Assembly: GCF_000003195.3 (NCBI RefSeq)
Contig: NC_012872.2
Location: forward strand, 3,472,001-3,536,000
Source of the DNA: Sorghum bicolor
Lineage: Eukaryota > Streptophyta > Magnoliopsida > Poales > Poaceae
Reading direction: 5' to 3'
Length of the DNA stretch: 64,000 bases
Part shown: positions 44,299 to 55,376 of the stretch, one piece after another
Layout: each line of letters opens with the position of its first letter
How positions within the stretch are numbered: position 1 is the stretch's first letter
Position numbers and translations under genes: made by a program
The notes under the pieces: generated by a model
Told to the model about the DNA's origin: nothing
Databases searched by the model: none
Seen by the model: the letters and a program-made list of their open reading frames with translations, nothing else

Positions 44299-44484
44299 CG
44301 TACTACGTATACGTGTGGTAATAACATAGGACGTACGACGGCCGGCGCCCAAGAATTTATACAGTACATGCATGCATGCTGGACAGTCAGTGCGCGGTCA
44401 CCGCGCGCGCGCCCAGCTAGCCGGCCGCCGGAACCAACGGCCGGCCGGCGGTCGGTCTCGGCTCCTAGCTAGCTTGTGGACTTG

Positions 44485-44961
44485 GGCCTTGTTTAGTTTC
44501 AAAATTTTTTGCAAAATCGACACTGTAGCATTTTCGTTTGTATTTGACAAAAATTATCCAATCATGGACTAACTAGGCTCAAAAGATTCGTCTCGTCAAT
44601 TTCGACCAAACTGTGCAATTAGTTTTTATTTTTATCTATATTTAGTACTCCATGCATGCGTCTAAAGATTCGATGTGACGGGGAATCTGAAAAATTTTAC
44701 AAAATTTTTTGGGAACTAAGGCCTTGTTTAGTTTGAGAAAAATTTTGAATTTCGCTACTGTAGCATTTTCGTTTGTTTGTGACAAATATTATCCAATCAT
44801 AGACTAACTAGGATCAAAAGATTCGTCTCGCGATTTACAGGTAAACTGCGTAATTAGTTTTTGTTTTCGTCTATATTTAATGCTTCATGCATGTGCCGCA
44901 AAATTCGATGTGACGGGGAATCTTGAAAAATTTTGGGAACTAAACAAGGCTAAACAAGGCC
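44485..44961 (+). mobile_element. two adjoining MITE copies
   Basis: Two forward copies of the GGCCTTGTTTAG family, at about 44485-44723 and 44720-44951, share the GGCC at their junction. A 10-bp stub (TAAACAAGGCC) repeats after the second copy. They lie 430-900 bp upstream of the first WRKY gene. Confidence 0.8.
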
Positions 44962-45237
44962 TTGGCAGCAGGGTTAGTTTGTCCCGTCGAAAATTCCAAA
45001 AGTCGGTCACACCATTCGACACGTGCAGACGCTTCTGAGAATCGAACGACGACGAACCTTCTGCGTGCGCGAGCTGCCGCTGTGTGAAACATCCATGAAG
45101 AAGCCTAATGGCTAGCCCTGCTCGTTCCTCACTTCGCGATCGCTTCAGAGACTTGAGCTCTCATCGCCTCATCTCATCATCAGCTTCAGCTAGCTAGCAC
45201 CACAGACGACGATGTGCCAGCGTCGTTCGGGCGCTAG

Positions 45238-45244
45238 TATAAAT
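45238..45244 (+). promoter_or_regulatory. TATA box of WRKY IIc gene
   Basis: TATAAAT lies about 145 bp upstream of the start codon in a GC-poor gap between GC-rich blocks. A normal distance for this type of gene. Confidence 0.6.
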
Positions 45245-45386
45245 TGCCGAGCTTGACACGGTGATGGAATATATATCTATCCCCGTCCCGTCACACGCAG
45301 CGCAACGGCAGCTATAGCAGCAGCAGCACCGCTGGTTCGCTCCACAGTCGCGCCGGTGGTGTGCCGTGTGCGTGCGTCTACTCTAC

Positions 45387-46435
45387 ATGGCGGCATCGCT
45401 AGGACTCGCCCACGACGCCAGCTGCTACGCCGCCTACCCGCCGGCCGCCGCCGCTGCCTCCTCGTACTTCCCATCACCACCACCACCCGGCGACCTCGTG
45501 GCGGAGTTCCCACCGACCGCCGCCGCCACGGCCATGGCTGATGACTACTACTACTACTACTTCCAGTTCGGCGAGGAGATGGGCGGCGCTCGCGCTCCCG
45601 GCTGCGGCGGCGGCTACTGCTCGCCGCCGGCGCCGGCGTTCGACAATGGCATGAGCCTGCTGTAAGTTTCCGTACGCGGATATAACTACTGTGGATGGGG
45701 TATATATACGTACATGTAGCTTCTTGCGTGCGATAATTAATGTTCGCTGTCGCCGTCGTCGGTTGTGGCAGCTATGCTCATCCCATCAGTTGCGTGGTTT
45801 GATCGGATTCAGGAGCTATGGCGGCGTCGACGGCGACGGGAGGAGGCCGATGAGCGGACCAGCTGCTGGCACTGGTGGGAACGGCGGCGGCGGCCGGCCG
45901 CCGGCGTCACGGATCGGGTTCCGGACGAGGTCGGAGGTGGACGTGCTGGACGACGGCTTCAAGTGGCGCAAGTACGGCAAGAAGGCGGTCAAGAGCAGCC
46001 CCAACCCGAGGTACAGCACAATACAATACGACTCCGGCGATCACTTCAGTTCCATTCCATGGTCACGCTCATGCATGCATGCATGACGTGCTGATCGCCG
46101 CCGCCGCGCCGCGCCGTGCGTGCAGGAACTACTACCGGTGCTCGTCGGAGGGCTGCGGCGTCAAGAAGCGCGTGGAGCGGGACAGCGACGACCCGCGCTA
46201 CGTCATCACCACCTACGACGGCGTCCACAACCACGCCGCGCCGGGCGCCGCCTACCTCTGCCCGCCGCCGCCGCGCGGCGCAACCGCAACCGCAGCAGCG
46301 CCCTGCTTCTCGTCTCCATGCTCGGGCTCGGCGTCGGCGGCGCTGGTGGCAGCACCCAGCTGGAGCGGCGCTTTTGACGCGTGGGAGGCGCAGCTGGCGG
46401 CGGCGGCGGCTCACTCGTCGGAGTCGTCGTACTGA
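45387..46435 (+). CDS. WRKY factor, group IIc, WRKYGKK type
   Basis: Three exons: 45387-45661, 45813-46010 and 46126-46435; 260 aa. The WRKY domain lies at about 135-196 with WRKYGKK at 143-149, a known variant of WRKYGQK seen in the AtWRKY50/51 subgroup. The zinc finger is C163-X4-C168-X23-H192-X-H194, group II. The second intron falls after the Arg of SSPNPR, the conserved R-type intron position of WRKY genes. The N-terminus has Tyr-rich ([11 protein letters not shown]) and Ala/Pro-rich stretches. It should bind W-box-like DNA in the nucleus; WRKYGKK proteins often bind altered sites. The exon 2 acceptor at 45813 was chosen because it alone keeps frame with exon 1. Regulated genes are unknown. 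Confidence 0.9.
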
Positions 46436-47072
46436 TCCCTCATCAGTTACACGCACGTACGGATCTTGTAGCTAGAATGTTCACGAACGCGTGGAGATCG
46501 AGACGATCGATCCCTGCTTTTTTTTGGGTTTGGAGTTTGTACGTACCATACTGTCATTACAGTTAGACATACATACACCGAGTCTATTTCTGATTAGCTG
46601 AGCGTTCCCTTTGATTCAATAATACAGGTCCACGTATATATCTCGCTGTACTGAATACTGACAAGCTGAGCTGCCAGACTTTCCTAGGGAAAAAAAATCT
46701 ATGATGAATAACAACAGTCAGACTTTCTGAAACTGATATATATTGTGTCATATTTTCAGGGAACTGATAAGATCAACAGCATATACACTAGCAAAACAGA
46801 GTCATATTTTGCGAAGTGTATAATGCAAAAATATAAGTTAGAGCATGAAACTCCAATCATCCCTTAGTCTGTTGTCCTCGTCTTCTCTTATGAGCAATTT
46901 TCAAATATGGTAGAGTTGCTTGACTTGCATTGGTTCAGATAAGAGTTTTCAGGTGCTGTCATCTGTGACCAATGTTTTAGTACCATAGCGAAAATGAAAA
47001 GAAACGAAAACCCTATGTCGGGAGCTGGTAAAATCGGCAACATGTATTTTGGAAAGTACATATATTGCAAAC

Positions 47073-47103
<31 letters not shown>

Positions 47104-48659
47104 TATCAGTTAGATTGCACAATTATCCCTTTTTACTCTGTACTCCTGATATTTTCTTATGAGCAATCTGCAACTACGGTGGTTGGTTGACTTGCATTGG
47201 TTCAGAATTTCAGATCAGAGTTTTGAAGTGCTGTCATCTCTGACCAAAGTTGTTGCATTATTGCGTTTGCGTATATGTTTACTTAGTTTACCAGGTCTCA
47301 ATAGTCAATACTGTGGTTTAAGCCCTTGAAATTAAAACAACATAGCTCAGGGATCGGAAAAAAAAACTCTTGTACTACTTAATCAAAGAGCGTCTGAAGT
47401 CTGAACAAATTAGGTCTGATAGGCCAACGAGCGTGATGAACTGAAACTGAGCATACCCAGAATCTTAAACTAGTTCGCATCGGTCCAACTGAATGCAAGG
47501 CAAGATGGTGTTACAGGCGCATTCAACTAGCCACAATCTGATCTCGTCACACGCCACGAACACCGCTTAAAATTCTCTTCTCAGTCATTGACTCAATCCT
47601 CGGAGAATCTGAATATGTATATTGTCGATTGGTCTGAAAACGCTATTTCAGAAACTGAAGAAATGGACAGAAGACTTCAGAAACTGAAGAAGACATGGAC
47701 ATAGCCCTATTCGGAAGCTGAAGAAATGGACAGCACTCAGCGCACGTACTACTAATCAATACTGAAGAGAGGATCGTTCCTAAGTCTTCTCCCGTATATA
47801 TTTAGTCAACTTTGATTGGTTCGCCTGTCCATGTCTTCTCTGACGAGCAGAGCAATCGCCTGCATCTCTGGCTAATCTCCAACTAATACGGTAGTTGTTT
47901 GACCTGGTTCAGATCGGCGTCCAAAGTCTTGATTCAGACTTCATTTAGTAACATATATCTCCATCATCTGTAGTTTAATTTTGCTTGCCTGGCCTGGTCA
48001 TTAACGCTCATTGAGTGTAGCTGTGCTTGATCAATCAAATCATTCATGAATAAATCAAACGCCCCATGATCTGTCATGTCAAAACCTCCCCTGGGACGAA
48101 CATATATCAAATGCCTCCTGATCTGTCATGTCAAAACCTCCCTTGGGATGAACAAATTAGATGCCCCCTGATCTGATCTCTCATCTCAAAACGACTTCTC
48201 TAGCTCTATCATGTCCTTTGTATCATTTGGAAGTTGCGAGTGTGGCGCGTGTTATGTTGCACTTGCAATGGAATGGGAAAAAAGTATTAGGGTTTCATTC
48301 GGATCCCATCAAATTTAGGTCGAACAACCTGATCCATCAAAACTTCCTTTCATTCTATCCATGGTGCATAAATACGTACAATTCTTGACTCGTCTGTGCT
48401 ATGTACATAGATCGATCAATTTGATGATCCCTGTTACATTGACATATTGTGATCACCAACCATTTCCCCAGCCAATTACGAACACTCCAAAAACTACTCC
48501 AATGAACAAAGTAAAATAACCACGATGCACTTATTAATTACACATGAACCACTAATCCATGCATGCATGCATGGCAGCTGGGCTCAAAAACGGCGATTTG
48601 CCCTTGCCAATCGATCTTCCGCATGGTGCATGCCTGCGCCGCGGATCCTGAATTCCTGA
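46436..48659. repeat. gap between WRKY genes, tandem repeats
   Basis: No gene is seen. A unit with CTTATGAGCAAT, GACTTGCATTGGTTCAGA and GTGCTGTCATCT occurs at about 46885 and 47157 (period about 270 bp), with a weaker third copy near 47840. A GA microsatellite lies at 47074-47103. At 48057-48170 a phrase GATCTGTCATGTCAAAACCT occurs twice, with a period of about 52 bp and a partial third copy. Confidence 0.65.
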
Positions 48660-50571
48660 TCACTTCTGGGCAGCAGCGGCCCCGCCGCGGCCCATGACGG
48701 ACGTGATCGCCGCGGCCAGGGCGGACTGGAAGCTCGGATCGGACGTGATCGCCTTCGCGAGCGTGTCCGTGACGGCCGCCGGCGCCACCGCGCCATGGCC
48801 GCCGCCCAGGCTGCTGGCTCTCTGCAGGTACGACTGGGCGTACAGCTGTTCCGGTCTCGATGGCACGCCCAGGCTTCCACCGAACAGGTGCCCCAGAGCC
48901 GGCGACGTCGAGCTCTTGGAGTAGTAGGACGGGTGGGCGCCGCCGTACGCCAGGTACCCGTTGCTCCACGCCGCCGGGAACGCCTTGGACTCGAACCCCG
49001 CTGCTGCTGCTGCTGCTGCGGCGGCGGCGTAGGGCGAGGAGTGCATGAGGGAGTGCGGCGCGGCGGGGGAGGTGAGGTCGAGCGTGATGGTGGGGCAGGA
49101 CGCGGCGGTGGAGACCATGGTGGTGGGGCCGAACAGCCCGGCGGCGGCCGGCAGCGGGTGGCCGTGGCCGTGGACGAGCGAGGCCGAGGCGGCGGAGGTG
49201 GTGGAGCCCGAGGTGAGCATGGCCACCGCCGCGGAGGTCGTGGACGCCATGGCCGTCGCCGCCGGCGTTAGCGGGTGATTGTGCGCGCCCTCGTACGTGG
49301 TGATCAGGATCGACGTGTCCTCCGCGCACCGCTGCACCTGCTTTCTCACCGGGCAGTGCGCCGCCACCGTGCAGCGGTAGTAGGCGCGCGGGCACGGGTT
49401 CCCCTTGGAGATCTTCTGCCCGTACTTGCGCCATTGGCAGCCATCGGGCATCTGATGATTATCATGACACAAAACAATTGTTAGGGTAGGTCTAACACTA
49501 AGTTGCGTTTAGCTAGAGCTCAAACAATGCTAATTTGTGTTTATTTGGAACAATTTTCATAAGCATAGTAGCACACTTGTAACGTACGTACCGTGGGAGT
49601 GTCGCATTTGACCCTGACGGAAACCCTAGCCTTCTTGGCCTGCTGCTGCACCTCATCGTCAGCTGATCTGTCTCCGGCACCGGCACCGGCGCTCGGGCTC
49701 TTACGGGCTGTGCCCGCGGCCGCCAGGGCAGGCTTGGCGTCGTCGTTGTCGTCGGCACTGCCGCTGCTGTCGGAGGTCAGGTTCAGGACGGGCGCCGTGG
49801 ACGCGTGGCTCGCCTTGTCGTCGTCCGTGGCCGTCGTGGTGGACGACGGCAGCCCGTTTCCGCGCGCGAAACCAAGACCGAGGGAGAGCTGGTGGTGGCC
49901 TTGGTCATCAGCGTCGGCGGCGGTGGTTGTCTCAGCGGTGCCGGACGAGGACGACGACCTCTCGTGCCCCTTGCGGCGGGGTGCGCCACCGCTATTTGCC
50001 CTGGTGCCGAGGCTCAGGGAGACGAGGTCGTCGGGGCCGTCGTCGTCGGTGCCGGGATTCGGCGCCGGCGCCGGCGCGACGGGGAGCTTCTTCTCGGCCA
50101 CCTTGGCTGCAGACGATGCTTGCTCCTGCACCTTGACGACGTCGAGGAAGTGCATCTGCAGGGACTGGTACTGGCTGACGATGCGGGACAGCATCGACTT
50201 GAGGCGCTCGTTCTCCTCCCTCACCTCGCCCATCTCCGCCCTGGCCGCCTCCAGCCTGCGTTCCTCCTGCTTGACGTTGATGCCGCCGGCCGCGTCTCTT
50301 TGCGTCGATGGAAAGCTTTCGAAGACTATCGGAAGAGCGCTTCCTACCATCTGCATCCATCCACAAAATAAATTAATTAAAGTTCATGCTCTGTCTCGTC
50401 AGATCTCTCTAGCTAGTTTTGCGTTGAAGAAAAGCGAAATTAAATTAAGGATCGAACAGGTCATGCAGTTCATACCGGTGGCCGGGCGGCGATCTCTGGC
50501 TTGGCGTCGGGTCTCTTCTCCTCCGCCTTCACCTGCGGCGCCGGCGGCGGCCTTTCGACGGCGACCTCCAT
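48660..50571 (-). CDS. WRKY factor, group IIb, WRKY72-like
   Basis: Three exons on the minus strand: 50571-50476, 50350-49592 and 49451-48660; 548 aa. A leucine-zipper-like coiled coil lies at about 60-105 ([20 protein letters not shown]), a hallmark of groups IIa/IIb. A basic stretch [11 protein letters not shown] precedes the domain. The WRKY domain has WRKYGQK at 292-298 and the zinc finger C312-X5-C318-X23-H342-X-H344. The phrase CDTPTMPDGCQW and the tail with Ala- and Ser-rich stretches suit WRKY72/61/9-type proteins. The protein should act in the nucleus on W-boxes, often in stress or defence responses in this subgroup. The intron usually found inside the zinc finger before VQRC in groups IIa/IIb is absent here. 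Confidence 0.92.
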
Positions 50572-50735
50572 GGCAACTTAACCAACCAACCAAGCTAGCT
50601 AGCTAGCCGCAACGGCCGGCCTACCCCTCCCTTCTCGATCGAGCAGCAGCTAGCTAGCTCCGCTCAGCTTTCGGCAAGGCACGCAATGGCTTGTCCTGGC
50701 CGTACCTCTCTATGCGGAGCTCGTTCGTTCGTCTC

Positions 50736-50744
50736 CTTATAAAG
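50736..50744 (-). promoter_or_regulatory. TATA box of WRKY IIb gene
   Basis: CTTTATAAG on the coding strand lies about 165-170 bp upstream of the start codon. It is the only good TATA match in the near promoter. Confidence 0.6.
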
Positions 50745-51448
50745 AAGGAAGGAGAGAGGCAGGAAAGCTCAACAAGCCTGCAGTTTCTGACTCGCTTGGG
50801 GATAAACAAATGGTAGATGCCTCACCGAATCCCAGTGGCGGAGCCTATCACGGTTCAGTCGTCGTCGTCGTCGTCCTCGTCCTCGTCCATACGGCTATAG
50901 GCATGGCCGCATCGCATCAAAAATGTCAACTGGTTTAGCTGGCCCACACGCACGCACCGGCCGGCCCCACGGGTAAGCGAGACAAGCAAGCAAGCGATCG
51001 AGCGCCCACCGCGCAATAGAATAGCCCGTCGTCCCCATTGTCACCGTACGTCGTCGCCGTCGTCGTGGCGTGGTCGCCGCCGCGGTCTCCCCAACCGTGT
51101 CCTGCGTGTCGCTGCCAACGCGCGCGCGCGCCAGGGCTCTCTGCTACGCGAGGTAGAGGTATATACTCCTACCTACCTAGCTAGCTAGCTGCTCCGGCGA
51201 CCGGAACGACCGGCCGGCCGGTGGGTCCAAAGGGTCGGGCGGTTAATTAGCCGCTGCGGCGCGCCGTGCTCTGACTTGTCGACGGATTGGGGCTGACAAA
51301 AATGCATGCGTTCTTACATGTTGGCACCCGCGGCTCTCCCGGCGGGCGGCGGGCGGCGGCCGGAGTACGCGTGTGTGTACGAACGCATGAGGGAAGGACC
51401 CCGTACGGCGGTGCGAGCGTCCAGCGATTGTTTAGGGCCGGCGTGCTG
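50745..51448. other. WRKY IIb promoter region
   Basis: GC-rich upstream DNA with CGT/CCT trinucleotide runs (about 50858-50890) and several GCTAGCTAGC and GGCCGGCC words. No gene is supported. Confidence 0.4.
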
Positions 51449-51981
51449 TTGACTTTCGTACGGCCGCGGCGGGGTGCTTTCTCTGCCAGCAAGTTGAAGA
51501 AGCAACCGAGAGGTTGAGGAATTGTTCAGCCGTCGATGGATCAAATCTGAAGACGACGCGAGCGATTTTAACAGGTCACAATGCATGCAAGCGCCTAAGA
51601 CTCGAATCTGCTGGATGATCGAGCAAGTAATCCATACCTATCCATCGTTTACTTTTATTTATTTATTTATCCACCGTGGACGTGGAGTATATCTTCGTTC
51701 CGTTACAAAGGTCAAGCATACCCACACACACACCACCAGAACCGTCGAAGCATTGCCTAGATGTTGAGAAATAAACTGAAAGTTGAAAAGCACATTGGAT
51801 CGATGTGCTCAGAAGCTATTTTTTTTAAAAAAAAAACTAACAGTCAGAAAAAAACATATGGAGCCAACTTAATTTTGAGCCAAAAGCCAAAAAAACGCAT
51901 CTAACCATTTTCGGAAAGGGGTCAAGCATTAATTAGAATTTCTTTTTAGTAGTGTGCATCCAAAACCAGCGATAGTTGACC
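51449..51981. promoter_or_regulatory. W-box cluster upstream of WRKY IIb
   Basis: Four W-box matches (TTGACC or TTGACT) occur in 530 bp: plus strand at 51449 and 51976, minus strand at 51710 and 51920. They lie 0.9-1.4 kb upstream of the WRKY IIb start. W-boxes are WRKY binding sites, so auto- or cross-regulation is possible but not shown. Confidence 0.35.
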
Positions 51982-53073
51982 CCTTTTATCCATTTTTCGA
52001 TTGCAAATTAAATATCAGGCACATCTACACACACCGCCATACCTACCAGTCATGCTAAGAGTTGGTTGTGCACAATACTCCCTATGTTCCAAAATGTCAC
52101 TCCATTTCAGATTGGCTTCCGTAGATACGTTACTTTAGGAAGAAAATTAGAAAGACGTACAATCTAGAACAGAGAATACTCCCTATATGTTTAAAATAAA
52201 AATACACAAGCATCAAATTATAGCTACATTAAAATCGAGAGAAATAAAACATGTCTTGATGATAGCGCATTCGTCTGACGTTAGCTGGAGACGTTGATAT
52301 GTTTTTATATGTACACAAACTCGTTACGACCGGCATCGATGGAACACATGCATACGTCGTCAATATAATGTGGATTTTATTGTGGAAATATGTGTGATGA
52401 ATGATGCCTCGTGTATAGTAGTCCCACCACCACCACCACGTCCAAATTAAAAGAATGAAGGTTGGTCATCCTCTCCCCGGCCCGTACGAATCTGAAAGCA
52501 GATCAACGGCTCTCCAAAGCCCATATGTATATATATATATATATATATATGTATCATCAATATATGTAGTGTAGGGTGGCACCGTACGTGGCAGCCGCCG
52601 TCAGCCCGGGCGTCCCCACCGGAGAGCTGAAAAAGGCGGTCGTCGATCGCGTCGCGCCTTTCCTAGCTAGCCTCGTGTGAACAGAACAGTAGTAGTAGCA
52701 GTACATGCATGGCAGTACAGCCGCGTAGACGCCCCACAGGTCAGGTCACACGCCACAGTCGGCGTCACCACCCACGCGCGCGTACTTATCGCCATGTGCG
52801 GAATTTCAGATGGAAGGAAAAGGCAGTTGCATGCAATGGAAGACCATTGGGAGAGCACGCAGACGCAGCACAGCACAGGCGCAGGCGCAGGCGCCACGCC
52901 ACAGCCAGCAGGAATAAGAATAAAACAAACACATCAGCATCCAGCACATGTGATGGACGGGACGGGCGCGACGGACGGAAACGCGCTCGGGGGCTCCGCC
53001 TCCCCCTCACGATCGCGATCGATCAGCCCGTTTATTTGGCTGATAAACATGATTGAAAGTATTTGGTGATTTA
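51982..53073. other. intergenic with TA microsatellite
   Basis: No gene is supported. A (TA)n run lies at 52527-52551 and a decayed CTCCCTATGTTCC MITE end near 52078. The frames at 52670-53060 look like chance frames in GC-rich DNA. Confidence 0.4.
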
Positions 53074-53158
53074 GATCTTGTTTAGTTCACACTAAAATTT
53101 AAAAAGTTTTTAAGATTTCTCATCACATCGAATCTTATGCTACATGAACATAAAAAAA

Positions 53159-53863
53159 TCTTGAGTGATATGAGGAAAGTTAATTTTACTTCTGATCATG
53201 ATTCAGTTGTTTGGAAAGTTGAAATTACTGGTCGTTTTAGTGTAAAATCAGTTTATAATGCTATGGCATCTGATGACTCAGGCCATTCTTATAGTAAAAT
53301 TAGGAAAAGCAAAATACCTACTAAAATCAAGATTTTTCTCTGGCTTCTTCTCAATAATGCGATTTTAACGAAGGATAACTTGATTAAAAGAAAATGGGTT
53401 GGTGACCCAGTATGTTACTTTTGTAATTAGGATGAAAGTGTTTCTCATCTCTTTTTTCACTGTAGTACAACTAAGGCAGTTTGGGCCATTGTTGCTCATT
53501 GCATTGGAGCTAACAATGTACCCAATTCTCTTAACCAATGTCGGACATGGTGTGAGTGTTGGTCGCCTTTTGGCAAGCAGTTTCATACTATGGGCATTAC
53601 TGCCATTTGCTGGGCAATTTGGAAAACTAGAAACAAAAGTTGTTTTGAAGGGAAAAAAAATTAGAAATCCTGCTGAGATTATTTGTTATGCATGTGGCCT
53701 CATGACATATTGGGCAGGTTTGTTCCCGGAGATGGATAAGGAGACGCTTCAAGCTGGAGTGACCACAATGTTGCAGATTGCTACCAAGTTGATGATAAAG
53801 TCGAAGCAGGGGGGTGGCAACCTATTCCTGAAGGAGAGATCGGATGACAATTCTCAGAACTGA
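53159..53863 (+). pseudogene. LINE reverse-transcriptase C-terminus
   Basis: The frame encodes the zf-RVT region at the end of LINE ORF2: FSVKSVYNAM, IPTKIKIFLWLLLNNAILT, KRKWVGDPVCYFCN, then after an in-frame TAG (53428-53430) DESVSHLFFHCSTTKAVWA. A CX2C...HX3-4C zinc pattern is visible across the stop. The frame then continues as far as about 53690. The polymerase core is absent, so the copy is dead. Confidence 0.82.
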
Positions 53864-54120
53864 GTTGTTTTGATGTTTGAAAGACTGTTTCCATAATCGT
53901 GTGTAATACCTTCTTTTGGAGTCTGTATGTTAAGGATGTCTGCTTGGTTGTCTTTAGTTCTTTGGTCTCAGGGTAAGCTTTCTTAGGTTAAGCCGAAGTT
54001 GTGAGTGGCCTTGTTCTGGTTTTATCTAGTTTTCTCGTGGTCCTGCAACAGTTTTGAATGAACTGATGTATTTCCGTTGAACTTAATGGAAATGGAGGTT
54101 ACCTCTGGTTCGAGAAAAAA
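53159..54120 (+). mobile_element. 5'-truncated LINE
   Basis: A fragment of about 960 bp of a plant L1-type LINE: the end of ORF2, a 3' untranslated region and an A-rich tail (GGTTCGAGAAAAAAATAAAA). ATAAAAAAA precedes it (53150-53158) and follows it (54121-54129), a probable target duplication. Truncation at the 5' end is usual for LINE insertions. Confidence 0.8.
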
Positions 54121-54275
54121 ATAAAAAAAAGATAACTAATTGTACAATTTAGATGTAATTTGCGACATAAACCTTTGGAGTCTAGTTAATCTATGTTTAG
54201 ATAACAATTAATAAATAAAAATAAAAGTGACATGATACTTAAAAAAACTATTCATCTCCTCAATTAAATAAGATC

Positions 54276-54837
54276 TTATATGGGAGAAAAATATTATTGA
54301 AGAGTTGACTCTTTAACAAATAAACTTAAATGAACAGGCTGTAGAAATAATTGCAGAAGGATATGGATCCGCATGCACGCGCCCGCTGCTGCTTTATTCC
54401 ATCCAACAACAACATAACGCACTGGCGCCGGCGACGACCGCGACCGCGACCGCGACACTCCAGTCGGTTGCCATCCAATCGCCTTTGCCTACACGCGCGA
54501 CGGCTATATAGCATAGCAGCTAGCTTTAAGTAAGCGTGAAGCTTTTTTTTTTTTCAAAAACGGATTTTATTCGTGAGGTTTTTTTTTAAAAAAAAACAAA
54601 ACTGCAACGCGAATACGCGATCGAGGTTTTGGTTGAGATTCCAGCGAAGCACGTTGAAACCGGTGGCCGTGTGGCCCCGGCCTCCTCCTGTTTCTCTTCT
54701 TCGGGCGTCATGGAAGGCGCCGCTGACCTCACCTCGCCCGCCCGCCTGCCCGCCCATTGAATATTATGAATAGTACTGTAATATAGTTGCTGCATTGCAT
54801 TGATCCGTCGTCCTAGCTAGCTCACCAACGCGATCAG
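54276..54837. other. intergenic, no gene seen
   Basis: No gene is recognised. A small (CGACCG)n-like repeat lies at about 54435-54455, and poly-T and poly-A tracts at 54543-54598. Confidence 0.4.
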
Positions 54838-55077
54838 GGTGTTGTTTAGTTCATGAAGGAAAAAAAATGACACTGTAGCATTTTTGTTTGTTTGTAGTAA
54901 TTATTGTCCAACCATGGACTAACTAGGCTTAAAAGGTGTTCTCGTCAATTCCGACCAAACTGTGCAATTAGTTCTAATTTTTGTTTATATTTAATACTCT
55001 ATGCATGTGTCTAAAGATTTGATGTGATGAAAAATCTTAAATTTTTTTGGATTTTTGGGTGAAAGTAAAGGAGGCCC
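54838..55077 (+). mobile_element. MITE, GGCCTTGTTTAG family, decayed
   Basis: GGTGTTGTTTAGTTCATG, ACTGTAGCATTTTTGTTTG, CATGGACTAACTAGGC and the altered end GAAAGTAAAGGAGGCCC mark a full-length but mutated copy. Confidence 0.75.
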
Positions 55078-55211
55078 AGATGGTTAATCAAACTGCCCGC
55101 CATGTTGGGGCCCACCGGCGAGGAGGGGAGAAACAATCGAGAGCCAGTGAGGCCGCGAGGCTAGATCTGAATATCAGATTGGTTTGACAAACAAATTAGT
55201 GCACGCGGTAG

Positions 55212-55376
55212 TACCACCCTCCGTCACAAATTGTAGATCGTTTTTGTTTTTCTAGATATCTAATTATGTACCTAGATAGATATGTGATATGTCTGCTAGA
55301 TATATATAAATAAAAAACGAGTATTTAGAAAAAAAAAAGATAAAAGGGTCTATACGCTAGAACAGAGAGAGTGCAT
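55212..55376. mobile_element. Stowaway-like MITE, degenerate
   Basis: ACCCTCCGTCACAAATTGTA on the left and CTAGAACAGAGAGAGTGC on the right are weakly inverted. The interior is AT-rich with GATATATGTGATATGTC-like words, as in grass Stowaway relics. Confidence 0.5.

Larger units (their letters stand above)
53074..54275 (-). mobile_element. MITE split by a LINE fragment
   Basis: A reverse-oriented GGCCTTGTTTAG-family copy is in two parts. 53074-53158 has ATCTTGTTTAGTTCAC and CATCACATCGAATCTTATGC. 54130-54275 has GATAACTAATTGTACAATT, ACATAAACCTTTGGAGTC and the far end. The LINE fragment sits between them, with ATAAAAAAA on both sides. Confidence 0.75.

Noticed and set aside
48795..50606. Plus-strand frames of up to 337 codons over the WRKY IIb gene
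   Set aside because: They are shadows of exons whose minus-strand frame encodes WRKYGQK and the zinc finger.
52677..53069. 130-codon plus-strand frame
   Set aside because: No similarity recognised, low-complexity Arg/His/Thr content and a competing frame of similar length beside it.
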